This document shows, piece by piece, positions 41,405-50,900 of a stretch of 64,000 bases of DNA (its first letter is position 1; each line of letters starts with the position of its first letter). Source of the stretch: DASXHY01 sp036272195 (GTDB lineage Bacteria > Verrucomicrobiota > Verrucomicrobiia > Limisphaerales > DASXHY01); contig DATAZE010000060.1 in the NCBI GenBank assembly GCA_036272195.1, positions 31,446-95,445 of the forward strand. Direction: 5' to 3'. Under the pieces are notes generated by a model, which was not told where the DNA came from, ran no database searches, and saw only the letters and a program-made list of their open reading frames with translations. The position numbers and the translations under genes were made by a program.

Positions 41405-43681
41405 ATGAAAAACATATTTATGAAAAAAACAGTCGCCCGACTTCTCCCCGGCATTCCCATTCTGGGAATGATTTTTGCCTGCCACGCCAAATCGCCGGCG
41501 GATTATGTGGACACGCGCACCGGCACGGATGCGCACGGGCACGTTTATCCTGGCGCCACGGTGCCGTTCGGCATGGTGCAGCTTTCGCCGGACACGCGCG
41601 ACAACGGGTGGGACGGCTGCGGCGGTTATCATTATTCCGACAGCACTATTCTTGGGTTCACGCACAACCACCTGACTGGAACCGGTTGCCCGGATTTGGG
41701 CAACATCCTGGTGATGCCCACAGTCGGCGAAGTGAAGCTGGTGCCGGGCACCGGAGCGAGTGACGGTTATCGCTCCCGGTTTTCACATGACCAGGAAACG
41801 GCGCAGCCGGGTTATTACGAGGTCATGCTGACGGATCCCAAGGTGAAGGTGGAACTGACCGCCACTCCGCACGCGGGTTTTCAGCGGTACACTTTTCCGG
41901 CCACGGACGCCGGCCATGTGATTGTGGATTTGCAACACGGCGTCGGCAATAACGTGACCGAGGCGCAGTTGACTATCGAGGACGACCACACTGCGAGCGG
42001 TTATCGCCGCAGCGACGGTTGGGGCGGGGGCAAAGTTTATTATTTCGTGATGGAATTTTCGCGGCCGTTTGACTCCTCGGGAGTCGCGCAGGGGGATAAG
42101 GACGTGACCGGGAAGGAAACGACCGGCAAGGAAACCAAGGGTCATTTTGATTTCAAGACCAAGGCGGGCGAGCAAATCAAAGTGCGGGTCGGTTTGTCCA
42201 CCGTGAGCGTCGACGGCGCGCGCAAAAATCTGCACGCGGAAATTCCTGATTGGAATTTCGACGCGATCGCCAAGGCGGCGCGCAAACAATGGGACCAGGC
42301 TTTAAGCGCCATTGAAATCAAGACCGAGGACGCGGATCTCGCCAAAACGTTTTATGCCTCGTTCTATCACACGATGGTTGCGCCCACTTTGTTGAGCGAT
42401 GTGGACGGACAATTTCGCGGGCCGGACGGGCATGTGCACCAGGCCAACGGTTTCAAGTATTACACGGAGCTTTCGTTGTGGGACACGTTCCGCGCGGAAA
42501 ACCCGCTGATCACACTGGTCCATCCGGAGATTGTGAATGATTGCGTCAAGACGATGCTCGATCACTTCACGATTTATAATCATCAGACGCTTCCGGTCTG
42601 GCCTGAAGGCGGCAAGGAAACCTGGTGCATGATCGGCAACCACGCCATCCCGGTGATCGTCGATGCCTACGAAAAAGGTTTTCGCGATTGGGACGCGCAG
42701 GAAGCGTTGCATGATATGATCGCTTCGACGGATCGCAACCGCGAGCAATTGGATTCTTATCGCACCAAGGGTTATATCCCGACCGGCAAAGGCGTGCAGA
42801 GCGTTTCGAAAGTTCTCGAATATTCTTATGACGACGCCTGCATCGGACGGTTCGCGAAAATGCTCGGGCAGGATGATGTCGCACAGAAATATTCCCTGCG
42901 CTCGCACACCTGGGAAAACGTTTTCGATCCTTCAACCGGTTTCATGCGCGGAAAAGTGGCGGATGGAAGCTGGGTGATGCCATTTGACGAGAAAGAACAG
43001 AATAGCATCAACTTCAACGAATATACGGAGGCCAATGCCTGGCAGTATAATTTCTTCGTGCCGCATGACGTTCCCGGGTTGATTTCCAAACTGGGAGGCG
43101 ATGACAAATTCACCGCCCGGCTCGATGAGATGTTCGACACGAAAGAAACCATTCCGAACCTGCACTCGATTCCGGACGTAACGGGCGTGATTGGGATGTA
43201 TTCCCACGGCAACGAACCCGATCATCACGTGGCTTATCTCTACAATTACTCCGGTCAGCCCTGGAAGACCCAGGCGCGCGTGCGGCAGATTGCGAATCTG
43301 CTTTATACCGACAAGCCTGATGGTATTTGCGGCAATGACGACTGCGGCCAAACTTCGGCCTGGTATGTTTTCACCGCGCTGGGTTTTTATCCGGTGGATC
43401 CGACCAGCGGCGCGTATGTGCTCGGCAGTCCGTTGGTTGAGCAGGCGACGCTCAAGCTGGATTCCAAATTTTACAAAGGCCGCGAATTCACCGTGGTTGC
43501 CAAAAACAATTCGCCGGCGAACATGTATATCCAGTCCGCCACGCTTAACGGCAAGCCGTTCACGAAGGGCTTTATCACCCAGGACGAAATTGCCGCGGGC
43601 GGGAAGCTGGTGCTAATGATGGGCGCGACGCCGAACAAGGATTTCGGTTCCGCCGCTGCCGATCGTCCGCCGAAAATCTAA
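41405..43681 (+). CDS. GH92 alpha-mannosidase 2
   Basis: This is a ~758-residue secreted protein. The start is at 41405 or the ATG at 41420; both give a signal with the hydrophobic run ARLLPGIPILGMIFACHA. The frame runs back to 41168, but that part overlaps kbl and is not coding. The typical GH92 layout follows: PADYVDTRTGTDAHGHVYPG, VPFGMVQLSPDTRDNGWDGC, FTHNHLTGTGCPDLGNILVM, FYASFYHTMVAPTLLSD, WPEGGKETWCMIGNHAIPVI, then GICGNDDCGQTSAWYVFTAL near the end. Calcium-dependent exo-alpha-mannosidase activity is expected, and the linkage cannot be assigned. It lies 26 bp after kbl and 25 bp before a third GH92, so it could be in one operon with them. Confidence 0.95.
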   Translation: MKNIFMKKTVARLLPGIPILGMIFACHAKSPADYVDTRTGTDAHGHVYPGATVPFGMVQLSPDTRDNGWDGCGGYHYSDSTILGFTHNHLTGTGCPDLGNILVMPTVGEVKLVPGTGASDGYRSRFSHDQETAQPGYYEVMLTDPKVKVELTATPHAGFQRYTFPATDAGHVIVDLQHGVGNNVTEAQLTIEDDHTASGYRRSDGWGGGKVYYFVMEFSRPFDSSGVAQGDKDVTGKETTGKETKGHFDFKTKAGEQIKVRVGLSTVSVDGARKNLHAEIPDWNFDAIAKAARKQWDQALSAIEIKTEDADLAKTFYASFYHTMVAPTLLSDVDGQFRGPDGHVHQANGFKYYTELSLWDTFRAENPLITLVHPEIVNDCVKTMLDHFTIYNHQTLPVWPEGGKETWCMIGNHAIPVIVDAYEKGFRDWDAQEALHDMIASTDRNREQLDSYRTKGYIPTGKGVQSVSKVLEYSYDDACIGRFAKMLGQDDVAQKYSLRSHTWENVFDPSTGFMRGKVADGSWVMPFDEKEQNSINFNEYTEANAWQYNFFVPHDVPGLISKLGGDDKFTARLDEMFDTKETIPNLHSIPDVTGVIGMYSHGNEPDHHVAYLYNYSGQPWKTQARVRQIANLLYTDKPDGICGNDDCGQTSAWYVFTALGFYPVDPTSGAYVLGSPLVEQATLKLDSKFYKGREFTVVAKNNSPANMYIQSATLNGKPFTKGFITQDEIAAGGKLVLMMGATPNKDFGSAAADRPPKI

Positions 43682-43706
43682 GCGGAAACGCAATCGCTAA
43701 ATCCAC

Positions 43707-46022
43707 ATGAAAATAAAACATTCGCTTCCAACCTTTGGACTCGCGGTTTTTGCCGCGGTGCAACTGATGGTTTTTGCCCGCGCCGCGAACGGCGCGGAGC
43801 GTTTGTCGGATTATATCTGTCCGTTTGTTGGCTCCCAGGGCGAAGGCAATACCTTTCCCGGGCCGTCCGCGCCGTTCGGCATGGTGCAGATCAGTCCGGA
43901 TACGGACGTGACCAACTGGGACACGGATTCCGGTTATGAGTATAGCGATCCGACCATCATGGGTTTCAGCATGACGCACCTGAGCGGCACGGGTTGTCCC
44001 GATCTCGGCGATTTTCTGTTCATACCGCAAGTGGGCGAACCTGCCTTTACGGTCGGACGGAAGGACCATCCGGAGGAAGGCTATCAATCCGCATTCTCCC
44101 ACGCCGATGAATCCGCCGCCGCGGGTTATTACCGAGTAAAACTTCAGAAGTCCGGCGTCACGACGGAATTGACCGCAGGCGAACGCGCGGGAATTTTGCG
44201 CTTCACTTTTCCCGCCAGTGATTCCGCGTCGCTGCTCACCGACCTGAACCACGTCATCAACGGCGGCCGCTGGCACGTGGCTGAATCGCGCGTGCGCATC
44301 GAGGACAGCAGCACTATCACCGGTTTTCATTTGGTGAACGGCTGGGCCAAGGAACGGTATCTTTATTTTGCCGCGCGCTATTCGCGTCCGTTCGATGAGG
44401 CGAAAATCATCAGCAACGAAAAACCGGTGATTTACACCAGCTATATTAATTATCGTTTTCGCAGCCGCAATGAGGCCGCGGGCACCAATCTTCAATTTCT
44501 CGCGAAATTCAAGACGCACGCCGGCGAAGTCATCCAGGTCAAGGTGGCCGTCTCGGCGGTGAGCGCCGCCAATGCGCTGGAAAATCTGGATTCGGAAATT
44601 CCCGGCTGGGATTTTGACCAGTTGCGGGAAACTACGCGGAAAAAATGGGACACGGAGTTGAGCAGCATCCAAATCGAAGGTTCAGAGGAGCAAAAGAAAA
44701 CTTTTTACACCTCGCTTTATCACGCGTTGCTGGTGCCAAATCTTTACCAGGATGCGAACGGCGAATATCGCGGCTTCGATGAAAATATTTATCACGCCAA
44801 AAAATTCACCAAATACACAGTGTTTTCCTTGTGGGACACGTTCCGCGCGGAGCATCCGTTGCTGGCGTTGATCCGTGAGAAGCGCGATTCGGACATGATC
44901 AATTCCATTCTCGATCATTATGACAAAAGCGCGGACCACCTGTTGCCGATGTGGGAACTGCAGGCCAACGAAACCTGGTGCATGATCGGCTACCATGCCG
45001 TGCCGGTGATCGTCGATGGTTATTTAAAACACGTGAAGGGCTTTGACGCCGAACACGCGTACGAAGCCATCAAGGCCACGGCCATGAATCCGGATTACGA
45101 CGGCGTCGCTTCGTATCGGAAGCTGGGCTGGGTGCCGTGCGATGAAGAAGATGAGTCGCTCTCGAAGACACTGGAATACGCCTATGACGATTGGTGCATC
45201 GCGCAAATGGCGAAGGCGCTGGGCAAGCACGACGATTACGATTATTTCATGAAGCGCGCCGCGAGCTATAAGAACATTTATAATCCGGAAATGGGCTGGA
45301 TGGACGCGAAAGATTCAAAGGGGAACTGGCGCACCAATTTCGATGCGCACCTTTTTGGCGGCGGCAAGGGGATGCAGGATGTGACCGAGGCTTCGAGTTC
45401 GCAATATTCCTGGTTCGTCCCGCAGGACGTGCCCGGTTTGATTTCGTTGATGGGTGGCAATGAGAAGTTTGTCGAGAAATTGGATTCGCTTTTCAACGCC
45501 AAACAATCCGACGCGTTCAAGAGTGAATTATCGGCGAACGATCTGCGCGGTTGCATCGGGGAATACTGGCATGGCAATGAGCCCAGCCATCATGTCATTT
45601 ATCTCTATTGCTACGCCGGCAAGCCTTGGAAGGCGGCGGAGCGCCTGCACCAGGTGGTGGCGAATCAATACGGCAGCGGCCCGGGTTCGTTGTGCGGCAA
45701 TGATGACTGCGGGCAGATGTCGGCTTGGTATATGTTCGCGTGCATGGGATTTTACCCCGTTTGCCCGGCGAGCGGTTATTACGTCATCGGCGCGCCGCAA
45801 ATTCCCTCCGCGATCATGCACCTTTCCAATGGGAAAAACTTCTCGATGACGGCGGAGAACATTTCCGACCAGAATATTTACGTTCAATCCGTCAAGCTCA
45901 ACGGCAAAACCTGGGATTCGCCGTTCCTGCCCGGCAAAGAGCTGGAGCATGGCGGAAAGATTGAATTTGTCATGGGACCCCAGCCGAGCGAATGGGGAAC
46001 GCACGCTTTGATCCCGCAATAA
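43707..46022 (+). CDS. GH92 alpha-mannosidase 3
   Basis: This is a 771-residue secreted protein with signal MKIKHSLPTFGLAVFAAVQL (then MVFARAANGA). It follows the same GH92 plan as the preceding gene: RLSDYICPFVGSQGEGNTFP, APFGMVQISPDTDVTNWDTD, GFSMTHLSGTGCPDLGDFLF, KKTFYTSLYHALLVPNL, SLCGNDDCGQMSAWYMFACM and GFYPVCPASGYYVIGAPQI. Sequence differences from its neighbour are considerable, so the two are old paralogues, probably with different linkage or branch preference. It shares a strand and short gap with GH92-2 and with the metallopeptidase gene 33 bp downstream. Confidence 0.95.
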   Translation: MKIKHSLPTFGLAVFAAVQLMVFARAANGAERLSDYICPFVGSQGEGNTFPGPSAPFGMVQISPDTDVTNWDTDSGYEYSDPTIMGFSMTHLSGTGCPDLGDFLFIPQVGEPAFTVGRKDHPEEGYQSAFSHADESAAAGYYRVKLQKSGVTTELTAGERAGILRFTFPASDSASLLTDLNHVINGGRWHVAESRVRIEDSSTITGFHLVNGWAKERYLYFAARYSRPFDEAKIISNEKPVIYTSYINYRFRSRNEAAGTNLQFLAKFKTHAGEVIQVKVAVSAVSAANALENLDSEIPGWDFDQLRETTRKKWDTELSSIQIEGSEEQKKTFYTSLYHALLVPNLYQDANGEYRGFDENIYHAKKFTKYTVFSLWDTFRAEHPLLALIREKRDSDMINSILDHYDKSADHLLPMWELQANETWCMIGYHAVPVIVDGYLKHVKGFDAEHAYEAIKATAMNPDYDGVASYRKLGWVPCDEEDESLSKTLEYAYDDWCIAQMAKALGKHDDYDYFMKRAASYKNIYNPEMGWMDAKDSKGNWRTNFDAHLFGGGKGMQDVTEASSSQYSWFVPQDVPGLISLMGGNEKFVEKLDSLFNAKQSDAFKSELSANDLRGCIGEYWHGNEPSHHVIYLYCYAGKPWKAAERLHQVVANQYGSGPGSLCGNDDCGQMSAWYMFACMGFYPVCPASGYYVIGAPQIPSAIMHLSNGKNFSMTAENISDQNIYVQSVKLNGKTWDSPFLPGKELEHGGKIEFVMGPQPSEWGTHALIPQ

Positions 46023-46055
46023 TCCGAACTCTAAACCAAAACTCTGCATAAAAAA

Positions 46056-47414
46056 ATGAACCATCGAAAATTCATCCTGGCATTGGCGCTGGTGCTCGCG
46101 GGAGGCGTGGCCGCGCGTGCCGAAGTCAAAGTAACCATCGGGCATAACAACAACGATTCCGCCGCGGCGGGATTCAAATTCAAAAATGTGCCATCGCCGG
46201 CCGCGCACAACGCGGCGACCGGCGCGAAGTTCTCCATCGCGGCGGGCGAAATGGACGCCGCGAGCGGCGGTTTGTCCAAGCTCAACGACGGCAAACTGCC
46301 CACTGAGGAAGATCAACCCGACGAAAATTTCTTTTTCACTGAAGGCAACCCGGGCGGACGGATCGTGGCCGACCTCGGCAGCATGATCAGCATCAAACAA
46401 GTCAACACCTACTCGTGGCACCCGAGCACGCGCGGGCCGCAGATCTATAAATTATATGCCAGCGACGGCACTTCGAAGGATTTCAATGCGGCGCCGACGA
46501 ACGGAGTGAATCCGGAAAGTTGCGGCTGGAAACACATCGTCTCGGTGAGCACCAAATCAAAAGGTGAGGGGGAAGACGGCGGCCAATACGGCGTGAGCAT
46601 TTCCGACACCGACGGCCCGATTGGAAAATACCGGTACCTGTTGTTTGATATCCTCGCCACCGAGCACGACGATGATTTCGGAAATACTTTTTACAGCGAG
46701 ATCAATGTGATTGACGCGGGTGCGTCGGGCGATAAGGCCGATGCGGAAGGCGCGACGGACGCGTTCACGATAAAAACGGCGGATGGCAAATCCGAAATCA
46801 CGATTGATACCACGGGCGCGCCGGAATTGAAAAACTGGGCCCAGAACAACCTCGCGCCGGTGATGGCCGACTGGTATCCCAAAATTGTGGCGATGCTTCC
46901 CGGTGATGGATATGAAGCGCCCAGCCATTTCAGCATCACTCTCAAACCCATCAAGGGTGTGGCGTTTACTTCCGGCACGAAGGTGGTGGCTAATTCCGAA
47001 TGGCTGGGAAAGGAGCTTCATGGCGAAGCGATCGGTTCGCTCGTGCATGAAATGGTCCATGTGGTCCAACAATTCCACGGGCGCAACCCGGGCTGGCTGG
47101 TGGAAGGCTCGGCGGATTACGTGCGGTGGTTCAAGTATGAGCCGCAAAGCCACGGCGCGGACATCGTGTGGATGCAGAAGCGCCGGAACTTTACGCCGAA
47201 CTACACCGACAGCTACCGTATAACGGCGGATTTTTTGAACTGGGTCGCGGACAAGTATGACGGGAAAATCGTCGCGGAAATGGACGCCGCAATGCGTGGC
47301 GGGAAATACAACGAGGATTTGTGGAAGAAATACACGGGCAAAACGGCGCCCGAGCTGGGAGACGAATGGAAAAAGCAGGTTGAAGCGCAACTCGCGAGCA
47401 CGAAGACCAATTAG
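46056..47414 (+). CDS. Secreted metallopeptidase of the basic secretory protein (BSP) type
   Basis: This is a 452-residue protein with signal peptide FILALALVLAGGVAARA. Residues ~25-210 look like a discoidin/carbohydrate-binding-like beta domain (GGRIVADLGSMISIKQVNTY, then WHPSTRGPQIYKLYASDG). The C-terminal half is a BSP-like peptidase: FSITLKPIKGVAFTSGTKVV precedes HEMVH at residues 331-335 (LVHEMVHVVQQFHG), the zinc-binding motif, then NPGWLVEGSADYVRWF, the third conserved segment of plant basic secretory proteins. A predicted extracellular zinc protease directly after two GH92 genes fits digestion of glycoproteins, in which the glycan and the peptide are removed by neighbouring products. 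Peptidase activity of this family is poorly characterised. Confidence 0.85.
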   Translation: MNHRKFILALALVLAGGVAARAEVKVTIGHNNNDSAAAGFKFKNVPSPAAHNAATGAKFSIAAGEMDAASGGLSKLNDGKLPTEEDQPDENFFFTEGNPGGRIVADLGSMISIKQVNTYSWHPSTRGPQIYKLYASDGTSKDFNAAPTNGVNPESCGWKHIVSVSTKSKGEGEDGGQYGVSISDTDGPIGKYRYLLFDILATEHDDDFGNTFYSEINVIDAGASGDKADAEGATDAFTIKTADGKSEITIDTTGAPELKNWAQNNLAPVMADWYPKIVAMLPGDGYEAPSHFSITLKPIKGVAFTSGTKVVANSEWLGKELHGEAIGSLVHEMVHVVQQFHGRNPGWLVEGSADYVRWFKYEPQSHGADIVWMQKRRNFTPNYTDSYRITADFLNWVADKYDGKIVAEMDAAMRGGKYNEDLWKKYTGKTAPELGDEWKKQVEAQLASTKTN

Positions 47415-47450
47415 TCTGATCCTGGCGGTGGAATTCACCGCCGGGATTAA

Positions 47451-47636
47451 AGAGCAAGTTCCAAATCCCAAGTTCTCCGCCTTCGCTTTCAAGTTCGGCG
47501 CGACCGCGTCGAAGCGCAGTGAAGACGGGCAGGCTCCCGGGAAACTCCAAGTCTCAAACTCTAACGTTCTCGAGCGTTTTTGGAGTTTGAGATTTTGAAT
47601 TTCTCTGGGCCTTGATGCTTGGAGTTTGGAACTTTC
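47451..47636. repeat. AAGTTCC/GGAACTT interspersed repeat, nested
   Basis: Within the 501-bp gap 47415-47915, AAGTTCCAAATCCCAAGTT (around 47457-47475) faces GGAGTTTGGAACTTTC (47621-47636), and a second internal pair (about 47540-47560 and 47583-47603) lies between. It is the same family as at 8356-8446. The rest of the gap holds the 24-nt motif at 47645 and nothing else recognised. Confidence 0.45.
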
Positions 47637-47644
47637 TCTTTCCA

Positions 47645-47668
47645 TGTGGCCACTTCATGCCACATGAC
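47645..47668. promoter_or_regulatory. 24-nt motif shared with the pseudopilin upstream region, copy 1
   Basis: TGTGGCCACTTCATGCCAC (47645-47663) followed by ATGAC lies 248 bp before the start at 47916. The same 24 nt with one change occurs at 53564-53587. The inner part is close to a palindrome. Confidence 0.5.
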
Positions 47669-47915
47669 TTCTTTACTAACGGCTTTAGAGTCGAGTCATG
47701 TTCCTGTTACCGGACCGGAAGGCCCAACTCGGCGGACGAATCTTCTTTTCGTGCCTCATTCGCCGCGTTGAAACCGCCATCCCACGTGGCGTGCATTCCT
47801 CAATCCGGGCACGGATTCAGAAATAAACCAAATCCGAATGAAACCCCCTGAACCCTCAAAGGCCGGTAGTGTCCCATCGCTTGGTCTCTCAAAAGGGGAT
47901 CGGTCTGCTCATCCT

Positions 47916-50900
47916 ATGAAAAAGAAATTAGTCTCAGTGTTAAGTCTCATGGCCACCGTCTCGATGACGCAGGCGGCTGATATATCCTGGATCGGGGGAA
48001 CGGCTGATTATACCAATGCCGCCAATTGGACCGGCGGTGTAGTGCCGGGAGGCGCTGACAACGCGATCAACGACCACGGCACCAACAACGCCGTGCAAAT
48101 CAGCATGGGCAATCCCGACTGGCTCGTGGGCCAAATCCGGGCCGGCAACGGCGCGGGCGATGGCGCTTTCATACAGAACGGCCAGGCGGTGACTTTGATT
48201 GGGACTAACGCCGGCAACGGTTTTATCACGCCTTTCCGCCTGGGAGTCGCGGTCGGCAACACTGGCATTTATACTTTGAATGGCGGTTCGATCAATTACA
48301 GCAACGGCGGGTTCAACGTGGGCGAACTCGGCACGGGCATCCTTAACGTCAATGGCGGCACCATCACCGGCAGCGGCAATTTCGCCGTCAACCTGGGCGC
48401 TCCTGCGAGTCCAGCGGCGGTTAACGCCACCGTGGGTGGCGGAACTGCGGAGAGTGACTTCACTTGGTTTGAGCAGGGGCTTTCCCCGGCGAATCCCTCG
48501 ATCGGTTTGCCGGCCGCCGGCACCCCTATTGTCAGCATGTCGCAGGCGGACCATTCGTTCAACCTCCCGCCGAATTACGCGGCCAATAACGCGGTGTTGA
48601 TCTCCGCCACCGTGCCGACTGCCACCATCACGATGACGGCGCCGGCGCCGGTCACGGGCTTGTCTTTCCTGGGCACCGCCGGCAACGGCCCGGTGGGAAT
48701 TAATTACGTGGTGCATCACGCCGACAGCACCACCGAGACGGGAACTCTTTCCATGCCCGATTGGTTTGGGCCGGGCGCGGCAGCGGAAGTCATGGCGGTG
48801 GCCGGGCGCGTTGATGCGTTGGGAATTAATTTCCAATTTCCCGGGCCGGCCAACGGTTTTGTGGGCAACGCCCCTTACCTGTGGTCGCTGGATATTCCCA
48901 TCACGGGCACTGCCAGTGCCGTCACGAGTGTTGATTTGACCTATACCACCGGCGGAACCGCCACCCTCCTCGGCGTCAGCACCCAGACGACGGGTGGTGG
49001 AGCGTTCGCTCCGGCGACGATCAGCGGTTTTAACAAAGACGTGATCGTGGAAGCGAACGCGCCGCACGTGTCTGGTTCCGTCACCGACAGCGTCACGCAG
49101 GTCAATGGCTTAATCGACATCACCGGCGAACTGTGGGTCGGCAATGTGGGCGCGGGCGTATACAATTTCAGCGGTGGAACGATCAACGCCAACAATTGGC
49201 TGGTGACCGGTCGCAGCGGCGGCACCGGGACGTTCAACATGACCGGCGGCACCATCAATAAAAACGGCGGCGGTTCTTTCGCGATCAGCACACGCACCGG
49301 CGCCCCCAGCGTCGGGACTTTTAACCAAAGCGGCGGTACCATCAATAGCTCCTCTGAATACTGGATTGGCCAGGGCGACAATAGCTCGGCCGGCGCGGTT
49401 GCGACCAACAACGTCAGTGGCACTGCTGTCATAAATCTGACCAACTGGCTGGCGGTGGGTCGCGAGGGCGGCGTTGGTGTCCTGAATATCTCCGGTGGAA
49501 CCATCACAAAAACTGGAAATGGTAATTTGACCATCACGCACGGCACGGGAGCGGTCGGCATTATCAATCAGACGGGCGGCTCGATTAATATCGCCGTCGG
49601 TGATGTCTATATCGGCGAAGACAGCGCCAACGCGACCTGGAACATGAACGGCGGCACGGCGCTGCTGGGGAATGTGTTCATGGCGCTCAACACTTCGGCC
49701 TCGGGCGCTTTGAACTTGAACGGCGGTGTGTTCCAGGCGCACCAAGTTATTTCTCCCACTACCGGGTCGACGGTCACGATCCTGAACTTCAACGGCGGAA
49801 CGCTCCAGGCGAACGCCAATAATTCGACATTCATCTCGGGCCTGTTTTCAACAACGATTGGCGCCAATGGTGCGGTCATTGATTCGCAGGGCTTCAATGT
49901 CACCGTTCCGCAGGAATTGGACGACAACGGCGGCGGCACTCTGACGAAACTTGGCACCGGTACGCTCACGTTGAGCGGCCCGAATACTTATGCCGGCCCC
50001 ACGGTGGTAAGCGCGGGCACGTTGATCACCGGCACCGGTTCCGCTGCGTCCGGCGCTTACACGGTGGCTGACAATGCGGCTTTCGGCGTTGTGGTTCAAT
50101 CGCCCAATGCGGAGTTCAACGCGGCCAGCCTCATGCTGGGCAGCGCTACTGGCGCATCGCTGAACTTCGATCTCGATGGTTTCGGAAACCCGGTGGTGGG
50201 CGCCGCTCCGCTGAACGTCAACGGGGCTCTCACCGTTAATGGCGCTGTCATGATAAACATCGCTGACAGCTTGCCGCAGGTTGGCCAGTTCCCGCTGGTG
50301 CATTTCGGCGCGCTGACCGGCTCGGGTGGTTTTGTGATCGGCTCGCTGCCGACCGGAATCGCGGCGAACCTCGTCACCAACGTGGGCAACAGCACGATTG
50401 ACCTGAACATTTCCGGCGTCAACCTGCCTCGCTGGGAAGGGCAGGCGGGCGGCAATTGGGACATTGGTTTGACCACCAACTGGATCAACCTCGGCACCGG
50501 TTTCCCCACGTTCTACAGCGACGGCAACGCAGTCCTGTTCGACGATAATGCGACCGGCACCACCAACGTGAATATCACCACGACCGTCAGTCCGAAGAGT
50601 CTGACTGTCATCAATAGCAATTTGACATATAACTTCGTCGGTTCCGGCAAAATCAGCGGTGCCGTCAGTTTGGTTAAACAAGGCGCGAGCACGCTGAGCG
50701 TCCTTAACACGGGCGGTAACAATTACACGGGCGCGACGGTCATCTCGAACGGTGTTCTCGTCGTCACCAACCTGGCGAACGGCGGCCAGCCGAGCGCGAT
50801 TGGCGCTTCCTCGGCCAGCCCGACGAACCTCACGATCAACAACGGAGCGACCTTCATGTATGCCGGCACGCCGGTGACCATCAATCGCGGTTATCAGGCC

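Noticed and set aside
47645..47663. Sigma-54 (-24/-12) promoter reading of the TGTGGCCAC motif
   Set aside because: The distance between the GG and GC elements is one base short on both strands and no sigma-54 activator is nearby.
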